DNA of 57,500 nt from assembly GCA_009746045.1 (NCBI GenBank), contig RPFO01000221.1:1-57500 (forward strand), given 5' to 3'. Below, one piece after another: positions 1-11,161 of the stretch. Source of the DNA: Mesostigma viride (taxonomy: Eukaryota; Streptophyta; Mesostigmatophyceae; Mesostigmatales; Mesostigmataceae). The first letter of the stretch is position 1. Each line of letters begins with the position of its first letter. Position numbers and translations under genes: made by a program. The notes under the pieces are model-generated. The model was not told where the DNA came from. It made no database searches and saw only the letters and a program-made list of their open reading frames with translations.

Positions 1-3000
1 ACAAGGGAGAGATCATTAACGCCAGCATGAGTGCTGGATGCGTCAGTAGCTTCTCGCTTCTCGCTGGCGCGTCCGCTGTCACCTGCATTAGCTACTTTCA
101 TATCCTTTATCTTATGACAGATATCGCACACGGTGTCTCTTATGCTGCCATCCCGCCCAGCCCCACCCCTGCCACTTGGGGGCCAGGGCAAGTCACATCC
201 ACACAGCCGGTGCATTCAGCCGCAAGCAAACCGCGGCGCACCAGCGCATCCACGTCCACGGCGCCACATCCTGTCGCATCGCAAGCAGCCACCTTTGAAG
301 CATCGTACCCGACAACAGCAGCAACTCCTGTAGCAGCAGCCCGGCCCTCACGCGTGCCGCCTGGCACATCCACTTCCATCGCGCCATCGAACCGGATGCT
401 GTACACACCCGTGGGCAGCTCCCGCCAGTAACCCAGTGGGAGAAATGTTGGCGGCGGTGACGATGATGGTGGCAGTGACAATGATGGCGACGGTGACAGT
501 GATGGTGGCAGTGACCATGATGGAGGCGTTGGCAGCGATGGCGGTGGCGACAGTGATACTGGTGGTAACGACACATCCTCACTCTTGGCCACAGGAACAT
601 GGGGAGGCATGGACGTGGAACTACCTGCAGAGGAGGCCTGCAGATCGCATGAACCGTGGATGCCAGCGGTGCCCGAGAGTGCCTCGTCGCTTGTTGCCGC
701 CACCCCCCGGCATGACCCGATGGAATCCCCGATGACCGCGCGGCTGTCATGCTGTCCGCTGCTTCCTTACCAACCATGTTGTCTCCCTGCCCCTCACCAA
801 CCTCATTCCCACAGCTACTGATGCTGGCGACCGGACGCAACGCGTCCTCGCCCACGTGCCGTCATCCGCATAAGGGTGCGCCACAGCGACAGACGACACG
901 ATCAGGCGCGGGTCATGGGTGGAGGGGGCATGCATCAGCAGGCTGCGGCGGCCGATGGCGTCACGGGCCACCCACAGCGTCCTGGCGGCTGCCTGCAGGG
1001 GGCGGTTAAAAAACACGCATTTGAACGTTGAAGAGTCACAGGCTAGTTACAGGGGAATGGACCCCTGATGACGCAAGTGAGCAAGTGTCGGGAAATGCAC
1101 GTCCGCTGCCCGGGCTGTCACAGATCTACGAGTGGCAGCGGTCCTTGTGCAGCGGTCTATTTGGGGGTTCTATTCTTGGCCATTGCTTCTTGTGGCGGCT
1201 ATTTTTTGTGGCTATTTCTTGTGGCCATTGCTTTTACAGGGCCATGGGTAGCCGTGCCTCCTCAGGTTTAAGACGGGCAGCCGTGCCTCCTCAGGTTTAA
1301 GACGGGCAGCCGTGCCTCCTCAGGTTTAAGACGGGTAGCCGTGCCTCCTCAGGTTTAAGACGGGTAGCCGTGCCTCCTCAGGTTTAAGACGGGTAGCCGT
1401 GCCTCCTCAGGTTTAAGACGGGTAGCCGTGCCTCCTCAGGTTTAAGACGGGTAGCCGTGCCTCCTCAGGTTTAAGACGGGTAGCCGTGCCTCCTCAGGTT
1501 TAAGGAAAGCGGCGGCATGCGGCTGGTAATTCCTGAAGACACCCACAGGAACAGCTACAGTGACCAAAGCAGCTGCTACAGTGACCGCGTGACGTGGGCC
1601 ACCACAGCCATGGGCAACCATGGCGATGCTCCGCACAAGTGTTCAACGGCGAATATATATATTCAAATATATAATATATATACTCAACGGCGAATCCTGG
1701 GGGGATGGTGAGCCGGGGGTTCATAACTGTTGGTTTCTGCCTTCATTTCCGTGCCGTGCGCACATGCACGTCAGTTGGCTACGAAAAATTCTCCTTTTAT
1801 GCAAACCCATGCCAACCCAGAGCGGCAGGTGTTTGATCTTCATAGCAGTAGGCAGGTGCTCCCAAATAACAAAAACCGTAGGTGGATGCTATCAAATAAC
1901 AGACCAAAGGTAGATGCTACCAAATATCACATTCTTTTGAATGCCACCAGGCAGTGGGCGTTGCATGCGCTCCACACACACAGAGTTGACGTCTGACTAC
2001 TCCCACTTACTTTGCATCCGTCACACGATCCGCTTACTTTGCATCCGTCACATGACCCGCTTACTTTGCATCCGTCACATGACCCGCTTACTTTGCATCC
2101 GTCACATGATCCGCTTACTTTGCATCCGTCACATGACCCGCTTACTTTGCATCCGTCACATGATCCGCTTACTTTGCATCCGTCACATGATCGCCCGCAA
2201 AATAGCCGAATACCCATGACCGCCGCAGTCTACATGTAGACTAATGACCGCCGGTGGCAACGTTACCATAAAACTTTTCATCACACATTCACAAGGGCTA
2301 GGAAAGAGACCGCCCTCATGACAGGAATCGAGGACCTGCTGCACAGCGCGCATGTCTACAGAACACCCCCTGCCCACACCCAGGCTTTCCATCCCTAGCC
2401 ACCCTAACGACAGACATATGACCCGTACACCACATGACTGCTGGTACGCGCGCTGCATGCATGATTGCTTGCTCGTTTGCTTGCTTCCTTGCTTGCTTGC
2501 TCGCTCGCTTGCGGACTGGCGGGCGGCTGGCGGGCTGGCGGGCGGGCTGGCTGGCGGGCGGGCGGGCTGGCTGGCGGGCTGGCTGGCTGGTTGGCTGGCT
2601 GGCTGGCTGGCTGGCGGGTGGGCGGGCGGGCTGGCTGGCGGGCGGGCTGGCTGGCTGGCTGGCTTGCTTGCTTGCTTGCTGGCTGGCTGGCACCACACAC
2701 AGGACACTTTGTGTGCGCTAGCTCATTCTACCTCTGACTTGTGGAGGTGTCAAAGGGGGAGGGGCGGCCGCAGTAGGCAGTCCGACTAGCAGAGTGGGGG
2801 GTAGTGTGGACCGGGGGTGGCACGGCGCCACTGGCCTTTTGGACAGAGGGCTGGCATGCGCCACCCCAGGTCGGTCCGGCTACTTAGGGCTGTGGCTTCG
2901 CAACAACCAGGTCTTTTTGCAGCTCCCACCCGCCCACCCTCACTGCTCATGTTACAAAGTCCAGGTCCTCAGGACTGGCCCATGTCCTTGAGACTGGTAC

Positions 3001-5941
3001 AGCGATGTTCGGGCCCTTGTTGTGTGGCCTAGTTTAGACTACCGATGACTGCCTTTAGATTCTTAGCTTGGCTACAACCTTGACGTGGGCCTTCCCTCTT
3101 ATTCGTAGTTGGATGATGGCTTGCTTGCTTGCTTGCTTGCTTGCACGACGCACGCGGTCCACGCTTGCTCGCGCACGACATGAACTTTTCCAAGAACGCG
3201 AAAGGGAGATTGAGTGAGCGCGTGCGTGCGCGCGGCGCGCATGGCGGCGTGTGCGTGATACTCGCGTGGAACATGCAAGTGCGCATGGCGATCTGCGCGT
3301 CAATCACACACACCTGCCAGAAGACCACATACACACAATCGCCAGTAGGCCACACAACAGATCCCACGCACGCCCACCTGCCAGTAGACGAGCGCCCACG
3401 GCCCCCGCAACCTCGACAGCACGTCCGGCACCGTGGGATAGGGAGATAGCGGGGGAGGGTCGCCCCCATCCAACGGATGCGCCTCCCTGGAACGCTCAGG
3501 TCCCTTAGGCATGATGCAGCTGTCGTTGAGATGAGCCCCCCCCACCGCCTCTGCATTATGGTCGGCCATGGGGTTGTTGCTGTCACCTGTCACTGCACTG
3601 TCACTTGCCATGGTGCTGCCGCTTGCCATGGTGCTATTGCTTGTCACAGCACTCCTGTCTGTTATGATGCTGTCCCTTGTCATGCCATCGTTGCTTGCCA
3701 CGGCGCTGTCGTTTACCACCACGCACGTGGCCAGCACGGCCAGCAGCACTTCGGCATCGTTCTCACCAGGGCGCACGGGGCGTGCCGCCGGCCCCTCGAA
3801 TATCTCACCTGGGCGTGGGAGAAAACAAAGGCCAACGTGCGGGTCGTCAGTGGTAAGTAAATGGCACATGGGAAACTAGCTGAGATCGTGGTCATTGTGC
3901 GCACATTGTCTGGCGTGCAGCTGGCTGGGGTGAAGACAATAGAAGAGGGGCACCGCGCAGAGGTGGCCATCCCGCAGGCACCATGCACCATGCATCATGC
4001 AGGGTGGCCGTGGGTAGGCCTTCCCCTATGCGTCATGCATCATGCAGCATGCACCATGCATCAGGCAGGGTGGTATGGGATGCCATGAGAGGGCCACGCC
4101 ACGTGGCAGCCGCGCAGGCACCTGCTGGCACATGTCTCCACGCAACCGCCTGGACGAAATCGTCGCATGACCGCCCCTGCTGCGCATGAACAGGGCACAC
4201 GGCATCCGTGGATGGTACACGCTGTTCGGATGACGGGGGGGCGGGAAGCACATCCCACAAGGAACCATGTCCGAATACAAATGACACACAGTAACACTGC
4301 CTTCAAAAGGCCCTCAAAAGGCCCTCAAAAGGCCCTCAAAAGGCCCTCAAAAGGCCCTCAAAAGGCCCTCAAAAGGCCCTCAAAAGGCCCTCAAAAGGCC
4401 CTCAAAAGGCCCTCAAAAGGCCCTCAAAAGGCCCTCAAAAGGCCCTCAAAAGGCCCTCAAAAGGCCCTCAAAAGGCCCTCAAAAGGCCCTCAAAAGGCCC
4501 TCAAAAGGCCCTCAAAAGGCCCTCAAAAGGCCCTCAAAAGGCCCTCAAAAGGCCCTCAAAAGGCCCTCAAAAGGCCCTCAAAAGGCCCTCAAAAGGCCCT
4601 CAAAAGGCCTTTCGACAGGCCTTCAAAAGGCGTTCACAATGGCACAGCGGATGGGTCTATGAAATGGGAAAAGGCTGAGTGCTTGGAGCCGCACGGAGGA
4701 GAGCTGGGCTTGGTGTGTGAAGAGACTGGCCCACGCCCCCATTCGCAAGCTTCTATGAATGCTGGTACCAGTTGTGAGGGGTGGAGAAGGGGTGGTTTGC
4801 CAGTGAAGGCGGGTGGACGAGGCGCCTGGCATTGCCAGCTCGGCGTACTCCTATTTCAGCATGGTCTAGGGGGTGCTTGTATTGAAGAAAGGAGTGCTTG
4901 AAGGTGCATGAAGCTTGGCTCATGTCTTCCTGCATCCTTGTCACCCTAGACAACACACATGATGATGGCACTCTTTTCCGTGCCATGGCACGGGCAAGTG
5001 GGTACCATTGAAAAGCAGCACGTTGCCAAATCGGTCCTTCAACGGCTGGCGCGAGGGCGCGGTGCTGCTTCCCCTCAGCTGGAGCAGGGAACCTGCGTGG
5101 GGGGGCGAGTTGAGTGTCCGCGTCCATCCCGTAAAACTGGCTCGTATCAATGCATATGACAGTAGGAGGGCATCCAACATGTTGCGGGCAAGCCCAACGT
5201 AGCTCAAGCTGTGCTGAGAGAGAAGTTCTATAAGAGGCTGCACTGATAGAGACGTTAGACAAAAGGCTGCGCTGAGAGAGACGATTGATAAGCGGCTGCG
5301 CTGAGAGAGACGTTTGACAAAAGGCTACGCTGAGAAAGACCCTTGACAAAAGGCTGCGCTGAAAGAGACGTTTGATAAGAGAGAACGGTTAGGAAGAATC
5401 CAGCCCTGGGGACAGAGCAAACAAGGGGCCCGCTGGGGGGGTAAGGCAAGCAATATAGGCTTGTCGGCACTCACCGAAAAGATGTATGATGCTGCCCTCG
5501 TGGCCATCCCGATGAGCGCCAGCATGGTCTGTCTGGCAGGGACAGCCGCCGCCGGGAGCGTGGCCGGTTTGCTGGGCGTGACGTCGTGGCACGAGACGCA
5601 CCAGCTCCTGCGCTTGGCCGTCCGGCCCGCGGCGGGCCACCGCTTGTCGGAGCGCGGGAATGGAAACTCCTCGGGAGGGCTGTTCGTTGTCCACGTGCGC
5701 GTTTTGAGGAGCCGCGCTCGCCTGGATGTTAGCTCCCAGCCGGCGATGCGAGCGCCAACGATGCAGTTTGGTGGATTGTGATCAGTCGAGCAAACGAAGC
5801 GTGCAGTAAAACAGTTCAAAGTTTCGTATACAAGCCATGGAGCCTCACCTCGTGGGGTGCGTCGGTCCCGTAAAAGCGGCTTGAAGCGTTCAAAGTCCAT
5901 TGCAGCGCTATATCGCAAGCGACTACAACTACGCCGCACAT
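1..5941 (-). CDS. ASNSD1-like: ASNSD1-like protein (class-II glutamine amidotransferase / asparagine-synthetase-like), 5' part
   Basis: The start ATG at 5941 opens with MCGV, so Cys2 would be the N-terminal nucleophile of a class-II (Ntn) glutamine amidotransferase. Exons on the minus strand: 5941-5849, 5721-5475, 5092-5006, 3808-3378, 992 to about 798, and a less certain one between about 700 and 140. GT-AG sites and phases fit across the first four junctions. Landmarks in order are ARRGPD (exon 2), LLQLRG and GNVLLFNG (exon 3), GEIFEG with ENDAEVL (exon 4), RGPWALVYWQ at the exon 4 end, ARDAIGRRSLL (exon 5) and YWRELPTGVYSI (exon 6). This is the motif series of asparagine synthetase domain-containing protein 1 rather than of classic AsnB. 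The ATP-pyrophosphatase half lies beyond the left edge. Exon 4 carries a Ser/Asp/Thr-rich low-complexity insert between ENDAEVL and RGPWAL. The acceptor of exon 6 could not be fixed. Confidence 0.82.
1246..1504. repeat. 29-bp minisatellite, about 9 copies, in intron 4 of the ASNSD1-like gene
   Basis: The unit begins GGGTAGCCGTGCCTCCTCAG and ends GTTTAAGAC. Copies are head-to-tail with no spacers, and the only visible variation is C/T at the fourth base of the unit. The array lies inside the long intron between exons 4 and 5 of the ASNSD1-like gene. Confidence 0.95.
2003..2190. repeat. 27-bp minisatellite, about 7 copies, in intron 4
   Basis: The unit contains CTTACTTTGCATCCGTCACA followed by TGAYCCG, in tandem. 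It is unrelated in sequence to the 29-bp array 500 bp away. The unit length is divisible by three, so every frame reads through it, which makes open frames here meaningless. Confidence 0.93.
2463..2693. repeat. Degenerate GGCT/GGCG/GCTT tetranucleotide tract in intron 4
   Basis: A run of GCTTGC, GGCTGGCT and GGCGGGCG units, strongly strand-asymmetric (G and T on plus, C and A on minus). Short related GCTT runs recur at 3117-3143. The apparent Ala/Gly/Trp/Leu or Pro/Ala/Ser/Gln proteins here are translations of the microsatellite. Confidence 0.92.
3970..4075. repeat. Short CATGCATCATGCAG-type repeats in intron 3
   Basis: Several interspersed copies of CATGCA/CATCATGCAG with a duplicated AGGGTGG block (4010-4016 and 4065-4073 region). 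They sit in the intron between exons 3 and 4 of the ASNSD1-like gene, close to the exon 4 acceptor. Confidence 0.6.
4304..4610. repeat. 11-bp minisatellite (CAAAAGGCCCT), about 28 near-perfect copies, in intron 3
   Basis: The unit CAAAAGGCCCT repeats with almost no sequence variation for about 307 bp. A degenerate tail (AAAGGCCTTTCGACAGGCCT) follows to about 4635. It lies between exons 3 and 4 of the ASNSD1-like gene. The homogeneity suggests recent expansion or active gene conversion. Confidence 0.96.
5210..5385. repeat. Degenerate 29-bp repeat, about 6 copies, in intron 2
   Basis: Variants of GCTGAGAGAGACGTTTGAC followed by AAAAGGCTGC in tandem with about 10-20% divergence. They fill most of the intron between exons 2 and 3 of the ASNSD1-like gene. 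Confidence 0.88.
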
Positions 5942-6452
5942 GTTCTTGAATTATATGTTTTCGCGGGACCGTTCGCGCATCGAAATCATCGCTACTATCG
6001 TCCACTCTTGGTCCCCCCCTCCGCCCCCTCTCATCGATCATTATGGGCGATCATTGTTCCTTTCTCCGTGATAGCACGGCGATATCTGGCGGTCAACAAT
6101 AACGCGAACACATTCAACCTAACTATAAGTGAATATTACAATAACCATTGATGAATTTGTGATTACGCTTATCAGCAGAGTAATATGGGTTACTGGGTAA
6201 AGGTCACGAGTCGCGAGGTAGGTTGGGCTCGAGTAAGATACGTGAGCGCACTGTCCCAAGGACCTTGGGCGGGGCGAAACCAACTTGACTGCTTTTCTTC
6301 CACGTGTTGCCAATTGGACTTCACAAGTGGCCCACTGCCACGTGGCGACAGCCCCCGATACCAAAGAAAGGCCCGAGACGCCGACAGCCCGTGACCCCGC
6401 TGTCGTCCCCCCCGGGCCGTCGTCCCCCCAAAGCACGTCGTGACCCTTGTCG
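5942..6452 (-). promoter_or_regulatory. Upstream region of the ASNSD1-like gene
   Basis: About 0.5 kb between the start codon and the LINE insertion point. It is more AT-rich than the exons and holds no convincing coding frame. I see no clear TATA box or other named element. Any promoter should lie here or be displaced by the LINE at 6467. Confidence 0.4.
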
Positions 6453-6466
6453 GACAGGAGGGGATG
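6453..6466. repeat. LINE target-site duplication, left copy (GACAGGAGGGGATG)
   Basis: Fourteen bases identical to 21920-21933. The match may extend by TT into the T run. The two copies flank the minus-strand LINE exactly: this one abuts the T10 run (the poly(A) tail on minus), the other abuts the 5' end. Confidence 0.85.
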
Positions 6467-6582
6467 TTTTTTTTTTCCCGGTGAAATGGGTGTTAGTTTA
6501 TTTCCATATAACAGTTAAGGTGACCCAGGTATGCCAAAAATAGCCTGAAATGCCTAGTTTTGCCTAAATTGGGGTGCCCGCA
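6467..6582 (-). other. LINE 3' untranslated region and A10 tail
   Basis: Short 3' region after the likely true ORF2 stop at 6583, ending in ten A residues on the minus strand (T at 6467-6476). No AATAAA is obvious just before the tail. Confidence 0.6.
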
Positions 6583-9500
6583 TTAATAAGGCGCGCCCTG
6601 CGACCAAGGTAGCCATTGTACTGTAGATATATCGTCATCCGGCATACGTGTAAAGACCTGGTTCATGCCCATGAGTGCATGGAAGACTTCCAGGGGGCTG
6701 GGGGTGTCATTGTTAGGGCCCGGGTCCCATACTTTGTGTTGTTCCGTCGCCAGGAGCCAGTAACGACGCATAGCCAGGTTCCAAGAGGAGATAAACCGGC
6801 GGACCACGGCACCTCTCGTGTACGCGGCACGTAACGTGAATACGGTCTCGTTGCGAACTTGCCATATGGTGTGAAGCATCGTCGTGCGTAGCCATATCCA
6901 TGCCATCTGGTTGGCTGTGAGGCTCGCGTCCCGTAATCCCGTGATGCCGAAAATAACCGTAGATAGTGTGACGGTGGGGGGGGAGCTGTAATAGCCATCC
7001 ACTTGGCCCATATACCCAGCAGCCATTGCCAAACCCCTGCGAGTTGGCAGTCCAGAAATCTGTGCTCAATTGTTTCATCTGGAAAGTTGCATAAGCACGC
7101 CGCCGCGTGGGAGTACCGGTGGTGCAATTGGGAGTTGACCCCGATGGCCCGATGCATAAGCAGGTGCTGGACGTCGGTGGCCCGTTTGTCAACCAATGGG
7201 TGATCAACTGCCAAGGTAATGTTCTTGATCCAGGTGTAGCCCGGCCACTCGGGGTGCCAGCGCAGGCGACCCGGGTGCATCCTATGATTTTTATGTAGAA
7301 GTAGTCGGTATCCCCAGTCTGCCGTGTACTCGAAAAGGCACTTCGTCATGGGGGTGCCGCCAGTTGTGAGGACCCACCCAAATTCTAGCGGGTCTAGAGC
7401 AAGCGTGTCCAGTCGCCCCTTGCCAACATGTAGCCATGTGGTGTCGCGTATCACTGTGGTGGGGTCCAAGGGTAACATGCACGCCTGTGACAGTGACCAC
7501 GGGACCACTCGAATGCGGTGACATTGAAATGCTGGAATGTAGGCGTACGATGTAATCAATTTGCCGAGAAGTCCTTGACCGTCGGGTGTCTCCTGGAGCA
7601 ATTGTATGGTAACGCCCGTCGACGCGACCGCAACGATGCAGCCCTTATGTATGGACGTGTCGCGATCCGGGTAATAGCTCACCCATTCCCCGACTTGTAG
7701 GGATTTGCGTGGGGTTGTCATGAGGGTATGCCATCCTGCGGGAATTGCTTGTAGAAGGTTGTCCCAAGCTGGTCGGCTGGGCATGTTTGCGATCCACGCA
7801 CTGATTTCCGTGTATGTTAGGAGGCGATATCGGTCGCCGTCAGCCGCGTATAAATCGATGATTCGCGTAACCGGCGGGTTGGCCGTCAAAAAGCCCTCAT
7901 ATGGGTTGCGGCCGCTTAAAACACCAAACACATTATGCTCACTATCGCGCAGCAAATCATTGAAATATAATGGTTGGCGTGCCACCTCTTCCCGCGTGGT
8001 AGGGTGAGCAATTCTGTCCGGTTTTAGGTTCTTATAACCTTTCCACATACGTGCCCAGTACCATGATAAGCCTTTATACGAAGTGAGCGCACATGTAAGT
8101 ATTGCTGCCCCCAAGTGCCATGATGTACCATTGTTGTGGGTATAGGTTGTGGCGAAAGCTTCTTGTGCCAACATACAACCAGGGTGTGCGTTTACGCCTA
8201 TGAAAGCGGTTAGGATCTGTTTGGTGTACACTGACCATAAGCGCCACTCCATATTATGTAAGCCCAAGCCTCCTTGAACCCATGGCATATAGGACATGTC
8301 CCTATCGATCCATCCCGGCACCGTGTGTGTTATGATACCCTGCTGTTTCCAAACAAAATTGCTGCCGATTCGTTGGATGATCTTGGTGGTGTACTCGTTA
8401 GGTGGGTGACCTTGGCAGTAGTAGAGCACTTTGGAGAATAACATTTGGTTGGTGATGAGGACCCTGCCCCGTAGGCTGAGACGGGGAACCGCTGCCCATC
8501 TTGATGCCGCTTGGAGCATGCCTGTGAGTTTGCCACTGTGTGTTGTGTTGTCATACAAAAAGGTGGGGTGTTCAGCAAGACGTCCATCCATAGTGCAACC
8601 GATAGGGCAGTTGTGTAATAGGTGGTGACCGTCTGGCTGGACCCATGTCACAGGCAGATTAGGGAGTGATAAGCGGGGGGAGGATCCTCTCCCGATGTGC
8701 AGCCCCGTGGACTTTTGCACGTTACACCGCTGTTGAGAGGCCATAGAGTATGTCGTGATATTCTCCATGATAGCATGCACATCGGTAGTGGAGGTGCAGA
8801 CATTAGTGGTGTCATCAACATAAGCAGTTTGGAACAAACCTCGCGGTTTACCTTGGATGGGGAAGCCCCTGATCCTGTTGTCGCGAGCGTGCAAAAAGAA
8901 CAGCCCGGCATGCGCAAGAAGAAACAGGAGCGGGGACATGCAGTCGCCTTGTGGGAGTGACCTAGAGCTAGTGCCTGTGCGTGAGAAGTGCCCGTTTAGG
9001 AGTAGGGTCCATGAGAGCGATTTAATCATACCGATGGTGACATGCGTGAAAGTGCCCCCAAATCCGAAACCGCGCAATGTCTTCTCGAGGTAGTCCCAAC
9101 ACATGCGGTCAAAAGCTTTTTTGAAATCCCAGAATAGTATGATGCCGAGTATGTTGTGGCGCCACGCTTTTTCCACTATGTCCATAAGCATGGTAATGCT
9201 ATCGTTTATGTGTAGGTTAGCGCGGAAGCCGACTTGTTCCGGACCGATTAGGTCGTCGAGTACTGTGTAAATGCGTAGTTGTAGTATTTTACTGATGATT
9301 TTGTACGCAACCGTGAGTAGTCGTATGGGACGGTAGTTTTGCCATTGAGTTTTAGACCCCTTTTTAAATATGAGGATTAGTGCGGTTTCTGCCCAGTTGC
9401 CAGGGACGATACCTGTGCGCCATACTTCGAGGACGCATTTGTAAAAGCCGGCAGAAAGGTCGGGCCAAAACTTCCTCCAAAATTCTACAGGGATGCCGTC

Positions 9501-10988
9501 CACTCCGGGTGCACTACCGAGTTTGATTTTGAGCATAGCAGCCTGTGTCTCAGCTTGTGTGGGTGTCTGATCTAGTTCTTGCTGCTGCGTGGTGGTGAGG
9601 CGCCGTGGTATCGCCTGAAGGACTTGGTGGATAGCTTGAGGTGCTTGAGGGTGCGGTTTACTTCGGAATAGCTTCGTAAAATATTGATGACCGCTGTTTA
9701 GTATGGAATGGGTGTCGGTGTGGATGCCCTGGTCGTCGTGAATTTCAGTTATCAGCGTGTGTGTTCGTTGCTTCGGGAGGAGTGCAAAATATTCTTTATT
9801 CATTTTTTCCCCCGTTGTGTGCCACCAAAGGTTTTCCGCATCTATGGCGTTAGCGTGCCTTTCGTATCGTAGTTTGTCCAAGGCTAGCTGGGCTTGTTGC
9901 ATTTTCGCCATGTCATAAGTAGTGAGTGTTTGCTTAAGTTGTAGACGATTGACAATACGTTCGTAACATCGGTATTCATGGCCTTTCTGTTGTCTAAGCT
10001 CAGCAGTGTATTTCTTAGAAAGTTGCAGTACATGTTGTAGGCCGGCTTGCATCCATCGACAATGATCGGTATAGTGAGGGATGCTGGCCACCCACTCTCG
10101 CCAAAAAGCTTTTACTTGAGCCGTGAATGTTTGATCCCTCAATAAGTCTCGGTTAAAGCGGGGGATACCGGGTCCCCGCGTCGGTGGGGTGTGGTGCGTT
10201 AAGGTGATAATACAAGGGTAGTGGTCCGAAAGAGTGATAGAGCGATCTACCCTAGCATGACATACAAGGTCCGCCCAAGCGTGCGTGGCATAGATTCTGT
10301 CTAGACGGCGTGTGATGCGGTGACCGTCGCGTGTTGCAAGCCAAGTGTGGTCGTTGTCCCTGGAGCGCAGTAGGTCGTGTAGGTTAAGCTCTAGTAGCTG
10401 TTCGTGAAAGGGGTTTGTACGTGATTGAGGGTGCGCCGCCATGTCTAGATTGAAATCACCCATCAATATGACCTCCAGGCCGTGGGAAATAATGGCGTGG
10501 ATCATCTGAAACATGTCTTTGAAAAAATTATGTTGTTCAGCTGGGTCGGTTGGGGCGTAAATTGAAAGAAGGTACCCCTGCTTGCTACCCCAGGTGATGT
10601 GCTGTCGTACCCAGCGGCCTTGCCATTGAGCCGCCGCCGTATCTACCGGTTGGGACCAAGTGTGGCAGGTGAGGTGTGAGGAAGCCGTTTTACGGTATTG
10701 AATCAAAGCTGTGCCCCCCTGGGTTCCTCGCGCCCAGGCCCATCGACTCTCACTATTAGGAGCTAGTGCTCTCACTGCTTTGTTGGCCGTGACCCCGGGG
10801 CCTTGAATTTTGTGCTCTTGCAGGCCCAGCCAGATCTCATGGGCTGGGCCGCCGTAGCCCTGCAGTAATGATGCGAGGTGAAGGGTTAATTGCTTGATAC
10901 GAGTAGTATTGGGAATGCCATTAGCAGTACGTACTCCATAGCTATTGAGACCACGTACATTCCATGATACTATGGTGAGTTGAGCGGC
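6583..10988 (-). CDS. LINE ORF2: AP endonuclease, reverse transcriptase and zf-RVT tail
   Basis: Domains in order on the minus strand: an AP-like endonuclease beginning VSWNVRGLNSYG (about 10970), then LQEHKI, MGDFNLD, RLDRIYAT and SDHYP. The reverse transcriptase follows with GSAPGVDGIPVEFW, FKKGSKTQWQNYRPI, FWDFKKAFDRM, SLPQGDCMSPLLF and the catalytic YVDDTT. A zf-RVT-type region comes last (CLCNFPDETIEHRFLDC). This is the L1-type arrangement. No in-frame ATG precedes the endonuclease motifs; the frame opens just after a TGA at 10989-10991. The main frame stops at 6663. However, the expected tail (IWQVRNETVF and beyond) continues in another frame to 6583 from a C8 run (G8 at 6976-6983 on plus), so this copy or the assembly carries a 1-nt indel there. 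Confidence 0.9.
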
Positions 10989-11156
10989 TCATGTTAGTGG
11001 CGTATCAGGCAGGTCTTACCTAGTCACGGTGGGCGCGGCCGCCACGTCCGTTGCGTCCGGCGCCGCCACGGATGTCCAGGCCGGTGTTGTGAGTGACCCC
11101 GGTGGCTGCCGGCCGGGCGCGCTTAGTTCCTTGCCCCGGCGCCTCCGTGTCCATGT

Positions 11157-11161
11157 GTTCC
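11157..11161. repeat. Copia target-site duplication, left copy (GTTCC)
   Basis: Five bases immediately before the left LTR, identical to 19641-19645 immediately after the right LTR. Removing the element plus one copy restores the LINE ORF1 frame, which independently confirms the boundary. Confidence 0.92.

Noticed and set aside
1246-1504. Regular 29-bp repeats resembling a CRISPR array
   Set aside because: Units are directly head-to-tail with no spacers, in an intron of a eukaryotic gene; no cas-like genes.
2316-2789. Pro/Ala/Ser/Gln or Ala/Gly/Trp/Leu repeat proteins
   Set aside because: Translations of a GGCT/GGCG microsatellite on either strand.
4167-4901. Basic Lys/Arg/Pro repeat protein (KRPSKGPQKAL repeats)
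   Set aside because: The 33-nt protein period is three copies of the 11-bp satellite; the frame lies in intron 3 of the ASNSD1-like gene.
5461-5781. Plus-strand frame with an apparent membrane-like N-terminus
   Set aside because: Overlaps exon 2 of the ASNSD1-like gene on the minus strand, whose motifs and splice phases are far stronger.
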